A DNA stretch of 64,000 nt from Acanthosepion lycidas (taxonomy: Eukaryota; Mollusca; Cephalopoda; Sepiida; Sepiidae). The first letter of the stretch is position 1; every line of letters starts with the position of its first letter. The stretch is from NCBI GenBank assembly GCA_963932145.1, contig OZ010580.1, positions 40,217,555-40,281,554 of the forward strand, given 5' to 3'. The notes beneath the pieces were generated by a model. That model was not told the origin of the DNA and ran no database searches. It saw only the letters and a program-made list of their open reading frames with translations. The translations under genes were made by a program, and so were the position numbers. Of this stretch, positions 24,801 through 39,640 are shown one piece after another.

Positions 24801-26183
24801 TTCAATTCTTTATTAAATAAAACCTTGGCCCGATGCTTAACAGAACTAATAATCTGATCAGTTTAGGTTCATATTTGTAGCAAAATTATAGTCTATGGGG
24901 ATGTCGATAACTTTTTGGCCAAATACAATTAAGACTTTAAAATGTCTTGTATGATCAGTGTTTGTGCTGAAATGTTTTGATCTCCCAAAAGACTTTCCTT
25001 TTAGTTTCACTCCAGATACTTCAAATTGACCCAATTATGTCTATTCATTGCTTTTTTTTTTTTTATATTGGCATAGCTGTGTAGTTAGAATCGTAGTGGT
25101 TCTGTCTTGGAATCAAGTAGATTTTTGTCTTTTTTTATTTTATAAATACAATCATCTTTGTTTATGTAATATAACTTAATATTCAGTATCTTAATTGGGA
25201 CGTTATACCATTTTTTAAAACATTTATCTGTGTCCTTTGTTTTATTTTAGTTTTGAACTTAAATTTTCAAAATCTCAACTATGTTGCCTGGCTTATTTAA
25301 GGCTCATCATTTTAACTTAATGATATTTCACATTATTTAGATATCATATCCAAATGATTGGTATACAAGACTGTTCTTTTATATTATTTAAAATATCAAT
25401 GAGAAGATCTTAGTTTGTTTTCACTTAGACTACTATAGATTTTATTCCATATTTGCAATTTGCCTTTTTAGAAAGTTCTTGACATAACCTATAACAGATT
25501 TTGCTCTTTCATAGTTTCTTGTCCATAATGGTAGCACTTGATTTGATTTGTATGCAGAGAATCTTTTTGGTTTATCAGAACATAATACCTGTCAATTAAC
25601 TTTTAACGCAAGAATGAAGTTTTACATATCACTTTGAACATTGGACTTTTGTTTCCCTCCAAGTCCATGGACCTTTTCTTGAGAATGAGGATCACTTTGC
25701 AGACATATTTTACAATTACTCAATTTTAGAATCACCAGTAATGTCTAAAATGGACATGTTGGCACAATTTTGACCAGAAAACTCCAGGACTGACAGATGC
25801 CAGTATATTGTTTCTCCAAAACAGATTTTTTTTTTTTTTTTTTTTTTTAGTATTCATATAGTTAAAAAGCTACTTGTTTTGTTTTTACAAATAAAGTTAA
25901 TTTATTTTTTATTTGCTAATGATTGAGATATATTAGAGATTATCCAGTTATTGAACCAGACCTTGTTGATTCCATTTGTATGAACTAGTGTCCTTATTTC
26001 TCAGCAAATGTTTATAATCTTTAAACAATGAAATCGTGTTGATCAGACCATAAATTGAGAAAGTTAATTTTGAACATTGACTTTATCTTTATTTAAGCAT
26101 TTCTGAGGACTGAAGAAAACCTTCTTAAAACAGACCAGTGTTTCTGGTGTTAACCTTCACTCCCCCAACTAATTTGATAAAAT
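21894..26183. other. AT-rich non-coding block
   Basis: No exon or transposon end was identified in this stretch. T runs occur near 22736, 23507, 23588 and 25827. A 45-nt patch at about 25075-25120 (GCATAGCTGTGTAGTTAGAA then TGGTTCTGTCTTGGAATCAAG) is reminiscent of a worn tRNA-type SINE head but is too diverged to call. Confidence 0.5.
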
Positions 26184-26186
26184 ATA

Positions 26187-26226
<40 letters not shown>
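26184..26226. repeat. (TA)n microsatellite
   Basis: Pure TA tract of about 40 bp immediately upstream of the LINE fragment that follows. Confidence 0.95.
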
Positions 26227-26228
<2 letters not shown>

Positions 26229-26285
26229 ACTGATCAACATGCACATTTGTGTATGTGTGGAATCAGAATAAATGTTGATTCTTAT

Positions 26286-26880
26286 ATGTTGTGTCCCTTC
26301 AGGATGTATGATCATGGTTCTCTACAACTTCCTATCCTTTGTAGCTCTTAGCAATGTTTGTCCTTCTGTCATCTATTTATACAAGTTCATTAGATAGGTT
26401 ATTTACTGTTTCTCCCTGCCCTTCTTTTCTTCAGCATGTCATGTCAGTATCAAATTCTCCAAGCCCTCTTTTCTCATTACATGTCTAGAAATTTCAACTG
26501 TCATTTTCTGATTCTAAGTGTCCTTTTTGTTTCCATTTTTTCTTATTGTTCTCCTGTTCTGTCCAGTGTATTCTTGGCATTCTTCTATAGCATCACATGT
26601 CGGTTGTTTCTAATCTCTATCTGTGAGGAATTCAGCATTCCCTATCATATAAGAGGATTAATATTGCATAGCAGTTCGGCATTCATTTTATTTTTTTCTC
26701 TCTAGTAAATTTTTCCTGTTTCTTAATACTTTGTTTAGCTTTTGGAATGCCTTTTCCACTATTTCAATGCGTCTTGGTGTCACATTTTCCATCATTTGTA
26801 AATTAACTTTCCAGATCGTTAAATTTCTGTGTGTTAGAGAAAGGTCAGTATAGATTGTTATCTTAACCTCTGTCACCACT
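26286..26880 (-). mobile_element. LINE family B fragment, C-terminal domain of ORF2
   Basis: The minus strand reads through the C-terminal third of the same LINE family as 10210-10940: IEIVEKAFQKLNKVLRNRK, then a stretch ending LTDRD, then RHVMRKEGLENLILT. It ends in ITYLMNLYK and ATKDRKLWRTMIIHPEG, the last line of the ORF. Several stops and frame changes break the reading. The + strand frame of 89 residues at 26436 is its antisense shadow. The 5' portion (endonuclease and RT palm) is missing, as usual for truncated LINE insertions. Confidence 0.8.
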
Positions 26881-27611
26881 TGATCTATGGTGCTAGATGT
26901 CTAAAGATAATCATAAAAGTGATATAATTACTGACTGACAAGTTTGTTACATATTTGAAGAGTGAGAGTAAGGGCTTAAAATGAGGTGGTGTGCAGTTTT
27001 CTCAAAGTGCACATTGCTTTTACAAATAACATTTTCAAATACAATGTTTATTATGAAGCTCTTAATATCCTTTATTATGAAATGAAAATCTATTTGATTC
27101 TTTCCTGTTTTAATTCATTCTTGGCTTCAAATTTTTACAAGCATTATGACCAAGTCTCAACACACTATATAATCATACATTGAAAAATAAATTTTAATAT
27201 TGATGAAAAATTACTTAATTGTATACGAAGTAAATACTTTACATGACTTTTCTTGGTCAGCATAATTCTGATAACCTAATTTCGATATCATAAGACTATC
27301 ATAAACCAGGTGAAGTAGGAATGTTTTTGGCACACATAGATGGCCTGATTTTTTTGTGTGTATATGTGTGGGTTTCATTTTATTTTATTTTTGTCCCCCC
27401 AAATTCTTGTTATATGAAAGGTCTGCATTTGTGTTAACTTTTGTTCTCTAAAACTGTAACTTGTATTTACAAACAATGTCACTTGTTACCCACTCCCCCC
27501 CCCCCCATATGATTTCCCCTGTTTCAGATCTGGGCTGTAATTCCTAGATTTTTGCCAGTCAAACATTGATTGCAAAATACTTGTCTTTCTTACCAAGAAG
27601 TTCTTCATGAC

Positions 27612-27649
<38 letters not shown>

Positions 27650-28888
27650 TTGCAAAAAGTTGTATGTTAGACAGATTCCTTAATTATTTATAAATTGACA
27701 CTTTTGTGCTTTTGCCACATCATTTACTTATGATGAATAAAATGTTTAAAATATTAATTCTTCATTAGTTTCTTATTGTTAGTGCGGTAAAGTATTCCTA
27801 ATTAATAAAATGACTAAATAATGGTATAAATCCCTTGATTTTTATTTTAAAAAAAAAAACAAATTCCTGTCTATACAAGTTTTTTTCTGTTAATTAGGCT
27901 CTTTTTAATTAGGTAAGGATATTCAATTATTAAAATTTCCTAATAAAAGGAAAAAAAAAAAATGCACATTTTACTTTCAGTCTTATTTTATTGAATCTCT
28001 CAAATATGAGAAGATATTTCTTTTATGTCGAGTTTCTTTTTAAAAAGTTTGACTAAATGATCCCCACCTCCTTTGTTATAAAATAATGGCTGAAACTAGC
28101 AGTGTGTAGTTAGTGTTAATTATAACCTTTTGAAATGCTGTTTCTTTGATTCTTCATTGGTGTGGGGAGGGCGAATCTTTGTTTATGTTTACTGATTTGA
28201 CATACAGCAAAATTCAAATATTTATACAGTTTTTGTATGTTGTTCACTGACCTTCCAGCAAATTTCTAGTAAACAAAGAGTATTTATGATATTGCAGTTT
28301 TAAACAACTTCATAATCAGCATTTTTTAGTTTTGTTTGAAATGAGTTTTTTTAAATTTTTATTTCCAATAAGAGAAAGAAGATAAAACTAATTATTAGGA
28401 AGTATATAATCATATCCTCTACTACAAAATTATAACTGACAGTAGAAAGTGAAAGAAAAAAAAATTTGAAAAAAGTTATTTCAGCAGTTTCACTTTCCAA
28501 TGTATTAAGTACTATCAATAGAAAAGCCTATTACTGAGGAAAATAATGATTCATATTGCAATTTGCATCATAAAAGAGAATTTTTAAGCTTAAAGGTTTC
28601 AAATCTTTTTGCATTCGAGTCAGCTTGCTATAAGTCTATAGAATTTCCATTCTCTATGAATATTAGGGAAATAACTTCTCAAATTTTAGCTTCATAAAAT
28701 TACAGGTGTGTATATAATTGACCCAACTTTGTGTACCCTACCTCAATTCCATTGTATTTCCTCTGCTTTCCAGTTCTGTACAGTCGACAATTATGTAAAA
28801 TCATAAAAGTTGATGCAATTATCTGTAAGAATTGTGTGCTTTGATTTGTACTGAAAACATTTTATTTTGAGTTAAAAACATCAATGAG
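26881..28888. other. AT-rich non-coding block
   Basis: No supportable exon. It holds a C13-type run near 27490, a T33 tract at 27616-27648 and TTTTA-rich sequence near 27370-27390. Confidence 0.55.
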
Positions 28889-29005
28889 TTATTTACATTA
28901 TTTTGTAATGTTGTCCTCATTTTTATTGTCACAATCACGTTTCAGCTGTTGTATGATATGGCCTTCTTCAAGTGATATATTTTTTTAATTTCAAACTGAA
29001 CCCAG
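28889..29005 (-). mobile_element. SINE-tail fragment
   Basis: Reading + strand as the reverse of the tail: GTTATTTACATTATTTTG, then ATGTTGTCCTCAT, GGCCTTCTTCAAGTGATAT and TTTCAAACTGAACCC. These match in order the SINE tail at 41700-41840. No tRNA-like head is attached, so it is a 5'-truncated piece. Confidence 0.6.
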
Positions 29006-29318
29006 AATAGTCAATCTGTATGTTGGTGTTTCTGAAGATTAAATATTAAAGCATTGATAGGTTATTAATATTGAACTTTTTAGTTTAATAAAATACACCA
29101 TGATTCTTTACAAGCCCCCCCCCTCGGACATCCTTGTTTGGGGAATTGACTTATGAAGGGGAATCTTAAGGAAAACTATTTTTTTTTTTCCTCCTCCCTC
29201 TCTAAATTACTTCTTTATATGGATTTTAAGAAAGCATTGACTCTGATTTTCATGTGTGATGAATCTTTTAATAAAGTCCTATTTGTGGATTACACACTGA
29301 ATTATTTTTTTTATTTTA

Positions 29319-29354
<36 letters not shown>

Positions 29355-32300
29355 ATGGATTCTGGGGTGGGAAATACTCAATAGTTGTAAAAACTACAAA
29401 ACAAATTTATATATTACTTGTGTGAAAGCAAAACTTTTTTTTTTTTTTTTTTCCTCTCCGTGGAAATCGGAATTGAATGTGGGCTTTTTTTTTTTCTTGA
29501 TGGATTTATTTGTACTTTGTATATAGTTTGTAATTATAAAGTGTGTTAGATTAAATTTTCTAATGTTACCCATTTTTCCTCTTTCTTTCTCTTTCTCTCT
29601 CTCTCTATCTCATATTATGCAGAAGAGAAATCTTTAGTTTCTTATTAATTTATATTGAGATTAACTACACACAAGACCATAGGAGTGAATTCACTAAGAA
29701 AGGATTGAACTTCCTTTATAAGCAAAATTGCTCTGGAGAAACAATAGACTAATTATTATGTTGTGATAAGTCTCCTCAGTAAATGTGCACAGATGATTAT
29801 GCATCTGGATTATCCTAGCATTTCATTACATTGTTAAGCTTAAAATTTTAGTCAATGATATCCATATTCCTTTGAGAATTATATATATATATATATATAA
29901 TCAGACAATCTTCTGGTAAGCTTCTCAGTGGTGGAAAGATATTTGTTTAGGTGGGTGTTCCAATCAGGTAATTGTCCCCTCCCCCTTGATATTATGAGAT
30001 GCTACACTCCTCTTCCTCCTCATACTACCTTGAAAAAAAAATCTGTTAAGGATTTGGATTAACTTCCATTATCTTATAGCGAAAATATACTTTCCTCTCC
30101 CCCTCTTCTTCCTACTGACATTCAAAATGGTGTATTTCATTGCTCTTGAAATCTGTCAGGTCTTTATCCAAAACAAGTCAGATTATAAAGACACATAGCC
30201 CAACTTTGTTTACAGATTCAGTCAAATAAACGGTGCTTTTTTTTTTTTTCTTCTTTTCTTTTTTGGGGTTACATACACATACACACAGATAAAACCCAAC
30301 TTAGATAAAATCATTCATGGTCAACTTTGCTTTTTAGGTGATCTAAGCTATAGGCAGGTTCCATTAGGTCATAGCTTCCATATGTCTGACCATAAAGTGA
30401 TATTATCAAATAAAATCTGAATATAAGAGAAGAAAATTGTGAAATGATTGCATTGATGATGTCTTTTTTTTTTTTTTTTCTAAGTCTAAACCTGTTAATT
30501 TGGCAAAAGCAGTTTTGTGCTAAATAATCATTGATTGTTTGTCTATTAAGAACAAAAATAACACATTTTTCTCTCTCTCTACTTGCCTTTTAAATAACCA
30601 GAAGTAAATGTACATGTGTTATCCATATCCACATGATATCTCACCATAGAACTCCAATTGAGTTAATAATTATTGGCTTAATTCCAGGGGCAACCCAATT
30701 TCCAGCCACCACCTCACTATTGTATTAAAAATAAGTTTGGTTATGGGTCAGTGCCTGAGGTATCTCAAAAAGGAAATGGCAAGTTTTGACCCTAACATCC
30801 CCCCCCCCCAAAAAAAAACAATTAAAGCAATCCCATGTCATATTTACCCTGGGTGAGGCAGATAAATAGTATGTGTGATGAAATTGATAACTCACACTTG
30901 TAAGTTAAAAAAAAAAAAAAAAAAACTGATGCAAATGTTTCCAAATAACTTCATAAAGGCTTTACATTTTATGGTCTTAAAAGTTTTCAGGTCAATTTGT
31001 TAAGGAATTTAAACTTGCTGAGTAGTTGCAGGTGTCTTTATTTTTTCTTTCTCTCCAGTAAGCATTGAAGCAGTACTTTAAATTTCTCTTAATTGATTTT
31101 GCTCCATTGCTACTTGAAAAGAGATTCTAACTTAGTTTGCACCCTCACCATCAATATTGACATTTAGAGGACTTTATTTTTTAATTTCCTGTTTGACAAT
31201 GTCAGTTTCAACTTTCTCATAAAAGTCCCCCTTGTATTTTTTTTTTAATCGTAACAAATACATTGTAGTTTCAGCTATAAATTATATATAGATTTAACTT
31301 TTCCAATCACACTGATATCCTGAAAATGCTTTTAATCTTCAGTGTAACTCAAATATGGGTATCCACTAAAAATGTTTAAAGTAATAAAAAATATATGGTT
31401 TTTAATTGTGAGAACCAGAAGAGTTGAGAAAAACAAAAAAACTAAATCATTGATTTGAAGTAGTTGGTGTAAAACTGACTTCAATTCAACCAGGACTTTA
31501 AAATAATTACAGAATATTTGACAGAAAGAATCTTAATGAGGAACAAAATGTCTGAATTTCTGAGATGACATTTTTTACCTTTTGAATAATGCCCCCGTCT
31601 TTACCACAGCATTTCAGCCATTATACCCTCTGGAGGACACAGTGGTCGAAATGTGTTAATAAGAAAGATATGGATATTAGTTTTTAGATAAAGTGTTGGA
31701 AGCATTATTCGGGGGAGATGAAGTGTTGAAACCAAATAGCTGAAAGGTTATGTTGATTGTTTGATGATTCTGAAATTTAGTCCATCACAGATTCTGTCAA
31801 AGTGGCCAGACAATGCATCTATGTAGACAGCTTCAAATAATGTATTTAATATGCAAATGATACTCAATCTAATGAATAGAAAGGATCCATTTTCATGCAT
31901 GCTTATCTTTCTTTTGGGAATTGACAAAAATTTGATAACTTGATCTCTTGTTTTCTCCAGACTGAATTTGAAGCCGTATTCAGCAAATTCGATTCTTTTT
32001 GATATTTTTTTTTTTTTTTAATAAACAATTTGAATAAATAGGAAAGTTTATGTTGAACCACTTGTAAATGGCAACACCATATTTTAGTAGATATAATAAT
32101 AAAAAAAAAACAAAGCAATCTACTGTTGGTACTCATTAACTGATCATGTGTAAACCTTCAAATATGGCAACTATGAAAAATAATATTCATTAGAAATCTT
32201 TTAGTAACATATTGACATTGCTAGTGGTAATTGGTTTTAAAAAAAAAATGTGCATTACATGAATTCAATAAGAATTATTCTTAAAAATATTCCAATTATA

Positions 32301-32658
32301 TTTTTATATATTTATCAATAATATTCTTAAAGTATCTTTATGCCAAGACCTCTTCACTCGTAATTGTTGCCCCCCACCCCAAATCCATTTCAGGTAAAAA
32401 TGCTTCGCAATTACATAATGTAACTTTAAAAGAAATATTTGATTCATATTTTTAAATACTCAAGCACATTTATTTCAGCAGACAAAAATCAATGAAACCT
32501 GAATGTACACTCGTAACATGATTCATATAAAGAAAGCCGTGTCATTTCTGATTTAATGTTAGCATATGGCTCTAACATTGTCAGTGAAAGTCAAAAAGAA
32601 AAGTTTTTGAACTAAAAAATTTCTAATATGCTTATATTTCTTATATTTATTGTGATTA
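29006..32658. other. AT-rich non-coding block with simple repeats
   Basis: Holds (TA)n at 29320-29352 and 29880-29899, (CT)n near 29582-29607, C9 near 29116, a C10-A9 tract at about 30800-30819, T runs near 29435, 30236 and 30464, and A21 near 30905. No domain-bearing frame was found. Confidence 0.55.
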
Positions 32659-32841
32659 TTTACACAATTTACACTGTTTGGACTGTTGTCCTCATCTTTT
32701 TTTGCATATTCATGGTGGACAAAAAGGTTTCAGTTTGAAATTCCAATCACCTGAAGAAGGTCAGAGCATGCAGCTGTTGAATTATCATGAATATGGCAAC
32801 AAAGATGAGAGCAACAGTCCAAACAATGCAAATAGTATAAA
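32659..32841. mobile_element. SINE-tail foldback (inverted tails)
   Basis: Left arm 32659-32714 and right arm 32786-32841 are imperfect inverted repeats of about 55 nt. Both contain, in opposite orientation, TTTGGACTGTTG, a CTCATCTTT block and GCATATTCATG / CCATATTCATG. The 71-nt spacer carries the next part of the SINE tail in + orientation (TTTCAGTTTGAAATTCC, CACCTGAAGAAGGTCAGAG). It could be two tails fused head-to-head or a MITE that captured a tail. The 100-residue frame over it is non-coding. Confidence 0.55.
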
Positions 32842-32879
32842 AGTTCTAATATATTTGAATTTCTGGAATGATCAGTTAT

Positions 32880-32970
32880 CATTATTTACATGTGTAATAT
32901 TGTTCTCATCTTTGTTGTTATCACAATGTTTTGGCCATTGTGCTTTCCAGCCTTCATTAGATGTATGTCA
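32880..32970 (-). mobile_element. SINE-tail fragment
   Basis: Blocks ATTATTTACATGTGTAATAT, TGTTCTCATCTTTGTTG and TTTTGGCCATTGTGCTTTCC match the same tail in reverse orientation, 40 bp from the foldback before it. Confidence 0.5.
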
Positions 32971-33266
32971 ATCAGGGTAACTTAACACAAAATTCACCCC
33001 TCTGCATATTTGTCGACATTTTGGGCTCTTACCAGAATTAGTATGAGCCATAGCAAACCAACTTTTTGTAAACAATAATTTTTTTTTTTTTTTAAATTCT
33101 AAGATTATTTTTATTTATTTCTTTATTGATTAACAGATTAAAGGCTGTTACCTTTGATAAATGTCTCATCTACCCTTTTAACATTTAAGTAGGGTTTAAT
33201 TTATCTCTAACATGCATCCAATCTACTTTTCTTTTTTTTTTCTTTTTTTTTAAACCCAATATCTCT

Positions 33267-33345
<79 letters not shown>

Positions 33346-33348
33346 GTG
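33267..33348. repeat. compound (CA)n(TA)n(CA)n microsatellite
   Basis: A (CA)n tract at 33267-33286, (TA)n to about 33330, then (CA)n ending in GTGTG. The outer CA and GTG parts are partly self-complementary. Confidence 0.95.
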
Positions 33349-33683
33349 TGTTGGTGGAATTTAGAGGATTTTGAGATGGAACTTTTTTTTATTTGACATG
33401 TGCTTTCTGCTGCCTATGGTAGCACAATTTTGCAAATATTTAAGTATTAATAAATTATACAATGTAACAATTGTATTTAACATTGCTCTAATACTTTCAA
33501 AGTTATTAGTCTTTTTTTTTTCTAGTTATATAATTTCTTTCATAATTCTTAAATGTATCTTAATGTTTGTAACTGAATAGGTGTAAAAAAAGATTTGTGA
33601 AATAAACTAATTAAAAATATAACGGGTTATTAAAAAAAATATATGCAAATGAATTGACATTTTTTTTTTCTTTCTGTTTCCAG

Positions 33684-33773
33684 CTACAACCATGGATGGC
33701 TGACTTGGAAAAGTCGGCATCTCTCAGTCAAGATTTCTTTCATCTTTGCTCGAGCAGCGTGTTACTGCATCAA
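33684..33773 (+). CDS. candidate upstream PI4KB exon (alternative N-terminus)
   Basis: A long pyrimidine tract (33656-33680) followed by CAG is the best splice acceptor in the neighbourhood. After it, an ATG at 33696 opens 26 codons (MADLEKSASLSQ, then DFFHLCSSSVLLHQ) of much less AT-rich sequence than the flanks. These reach a moderate donor CAA|GTAACC at 33774. That exon end is in phase 0, and a CAG at 34255-34257 inside the PI4KB exon is also phase 0, so joining them would replace MEISQ and keep the PI4KB frame. A competing ATG four bases upstream opens only three codons. If the donor is not used, the frame runs on to a stop at 33915. I do not recognise the peptide. It could instead be part of a 5' untranslated exon or chance. 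Confidence 0.35.
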
Positions 33774-34154
33774 GTAACCAGCCTCTTGGGAACAGAAACA
33801 GTCTGGAAATTTTACTTGCAACTAAATTTTTGGGCTCAATATACAAAGTACAGATCACATACTCACGCCTGCTACAATTTACACAAAATTCTATCCTCAC
33901 CAAAAAGAAATTCTTAAACTGTTAAAATTCAATGTTTTTGGAATCTGGCATTATCTTAAATTTACACATTTTAATTATGCCTTTTGCTTCTTTTCTAAAC
34001 TTCCAAACTTCTTAGTTACCACATTACTAGTATTGATTCCATGTACAAATCTTTGTATATACTTTTTTATATATATTAAAAATTATTTTTCTAAAATGTT
34101 AACAAAATTTTCACTTTAAAAAAAAAAATGTTGAAAGTTTCACTTACATTCCAG

Positions 34155-34242
34155 TTATTTGTTGCAAAAATTCTTAAGATCCCATAACTTAGCTTAATCA
34201 GCTAACTGGATATACTGATTAGCCACTAAATTTCTAATAAGA
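34155..34242 (+). other. probable 5' untranslated part of the first PI4KB coding exon
   Basis: TTTCACTTACATTCCAG ending at 34154 is a good acceptor. From there to the ATG at 34243 is 88 nt containing an in-frame stop (34216-34218), so the coding sequence cannot be extended upstream in frame without splicing. Later AG sites (34192, 34221, 34241) are weaker alternatives. Confidence 0.4.
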
Positions 34243-35008
34243 ATGGAAATTTCACAGACAGATTGCTCTTTTATTACAAACCTACCACCAGATGTTGCCA
34301 AGGATCTAATGGTCCACCGTTTTCCTCAAATTAAACATCATGAGATGAATGGTAACATTGAAGATGATGATTCTGATTGTGAACAGCTGCACTGTGATGA
34401 ATGCATTCTAGAGGAAGGGACACGAGAAGACAGCCAGGACACGGTCATGAACAACGAAAATGATTCAGAGCTTACCTTGACCAATGGGAATCATGACCTG
34501 ATTGTAGAGAGCATACCAGGTCAAATAAAGAGTAGCTTGTCATTTCACAGCCCCAACAATCCCTCAACAGACTCTGGGATTTCACCAATGGAGGAGGATG
34601 ATGATGATGAGGAGGAGGAAGAAGATTCCCGGTCGTACAATGAAGATGATCCAATAGATGATGAAGATCCTGGTGTTGCTTTAGAAGATCCTCATTCTGA
34701 TTGCGAGGTCCACCAGGATGACACGGTTCATATGGTGACTATTTCCAGTTCCAGATTAAATCCTAAGACTCTTAGTTTGAATCTTAAATGTAGCCCACTG
34801 ACATTGCCATTGAATGGTCTGTCTGAAAATGGACAGTCTAGTTCCCCACAAAAACATTTAGTATCTTCAAAAGCAAAGTTTAAATCAAAGCCTCTCCCAC
34901 CAAGACAATCATGGTTGTTAAGACTTTTTGAGTCAAAGCTTTTTGACATGTCTATTGCTATATCTTATCTTTACAATTCCAAAGAGCCTGGAGTGCAGAC
35001 ATATTTAG
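34243..35008 (+). CDS. PI4KB: PI4KB, N-terminal coding exon (255 codons)
   Basis: Phosphatidylinositol 4-kinase beta makes PI4P from phosphatidylinositol on Golgi membranes; in animals it works with ACBD3, ARF1, NCS-1 and Rab11. This exon carries only the N-terminus, not the kinase domain. Residues 221-255 (from [17 protein letters not shown] on, with [16 protein letters not shown]) are almost identical to the start of the PI4KB helical domain in vertebrates. Residues 10-32 ([18 protein letters not shown]) sit where human PI4KB has its ACBD3-binding helix and share the D/P-x-V-A-K/Q pattern. Between them lies a low-complexity acidic linker, longer than in vertebrates, with an uninterrupted D/E run at 117-127 and a Cys cluster (C46, C51, C54). 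The ATG has A at -3 and G at +4 and follows an in-frame stop. The exon ends one base into a glycine codon (phase 1) at AG|GTAAGT. The open frame continues eight bases into the intron by chance. Confidence 0.93.
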
Positions 35009-35014
35009 GTAAGT
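35009..35014 (+). promoter_or_regulatory. splice donor of the PI4KB exon
   Basis: GTAAGT preceded by AG: a perfect U1-complementary 5' splice site. It lies exactly where the protein match to PI4KB stops and leaves a phase 1 junction inside the conserved YxG(N) motif, so the next exon should begin by completing Gly and then encode Asn-Arg-Leu-Phe or similar. Confidence 0.9.
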
Positions 35015-35039
35015 AAAAAAAAATAACTATTTTTATTTA

Positions 35040-35308
35040 TTAGTCTGAGGCAGCACCTGTCAGTCTTGGTTAGCAATATAGTCGACTTGGGTGGCTAGCT
35101 AATACCTGTTGTAGACACTTGTTTAGGCACATTTTTGTTCAACATCCATTGAACCAACCTGTGGATTATACTATAACTGTGTTGAGTGGACTTTAGTTTC
35201 TGGAAGAGTGTATAATCTAGTGTGATCAACAGTTGAATAAGGTCCATACATTCAAACTCTCTGTCATGTGACTTAATGCTACTACAACCACTGACAGCTT
35301 TTGAACAA

Positions 35309-35345
<37 letters not shown>
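35040..35345. repeat. less AT-rich segment ending in (GT)17; possible dispersed repeat
   Basis: The sequence from 35040 to 35300 is clearly less AT-rich than its surroundings and runs into a (GT)17 microsatellite at 35310-35343, a common 3' ending for retroposons. There is no tRNA-like box or protein match that I can support. Confidence 0.35.
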
Positions 35346-35347
<2 letters not shown>

Positions 35348-35481
35348 AACGTACATTAAAATTTTATATAAAGAGGTAACAAAGTTATCAGGGCAAAATA
35401 TTCCAAGATTAAACAACAGAATTTTTTGTTATGGTGACTTTGGTCAGGTGATAACTTTTTGTCACTCTTGTAGTCAGCATA

Positions 35482-35573
35482 GCAGAAATACCTCCTACAT
35501 AATGGGAAGGCATTAGCTAGATGAAGACACTATTGCCACTAATGTCTTGCCATTATGTAGGTGGTATTTATGC
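35482..35573 (+). repeat. 92-nt hairpin-forming inverted repeat in the PI4KB intron
   Basis: Left arm 35482-35516 and right arm 35539-35573 pair over 35 nt with about five mismatches around a 22-nt loop. The best block is CTACATAATGG against CCATTATGTAG, flanked by AAATACC / GGTATTT. The hairpin begins 474 nt after the PI4KB splice donor. It could be a MITE or a pre-miRNA-sized structural element. No TA or TTAA duplication is evident at the ends. Confidence 0.75.
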
Positions 35574-35965
35574 CGCACATTGCTTTATAAAGCTTTAATT
35601 CATGTCATTACATTGGTACTATTTCTTAGCAGAGGATGATGGAATAGAACAGAATTTTATTTTCTTATTGTATTTAAATGTGTGACTTTTATTTGTAAAC
35701 AAAGCAAAAATTAGGTCAAACCCAGCTGCAAGGGGCAAAGGTCATTATCCTTTCAAATAAGTTTATCCAATAATGTTCAAGTTGAATTAAGTGATTTGGT
35801 TTGTTTTTCCATATTAAGCTCATTTGTATAAGAGAACTTGGACCTTCTTTTACAGAGTTACTTCTGGCATAAAATAATATTGTGACCAGATCCACTTAAA
35901 ATAGTTACTTTTTCACTATGTAAACAGTATTTAAAATGTTTGTGTATGTTTTTATATATACACCC

Positions 35966-39554
<3,589 letters not shown>

Positions 39555-39640
39555 AGGTTGGGATTTGAACTTTTTGTTTACTGATTCCACTTTTTGTGCT
39601 GATACCCATTATGTTGTATTCAATGAATGAAGATATTCCA
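39555..39640 (-). mobile_element. possible tRNA-derived SINE head
   Basis: On the minus strand, AGTTCAAATCCCAACCTAG (39561-39579) is a clean B box followed by tRNA-3'-like sequence. About 40 nt upstream, AATGGGTATCAGCA resembles an A box. No convincing acceptor or anticodon stem forms, so it is probably a worn SINE and not a tRNA gene. Confidence 0.4.

Noticed and set aside
25070-25125. degenerate tRNA-SINE-like patch
   Set aside because: Resembles a common cephalopod SINE start in a few words only; no B box at the right distance.
26436-26705. 89-residue + strand frame rich in serine and phenylalanine
   Set aside because: Antisense of the LINE family B fragment on the minus strand.
34350-34610. 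DSGIS sequence in the PI4KB exon (residues 110-114) as a beta-TrCP degron
   Set aside because: The canonical form is DSGxxS; here only one residue separates G and S, so the spacing is wrong.
34472-34949. minus-strand frames opposite the PI4KB exon
   Set aside because: Antisense shadows of a strongly supported coding exon; the histidine/proline-rich run mirrors the acidic codons.
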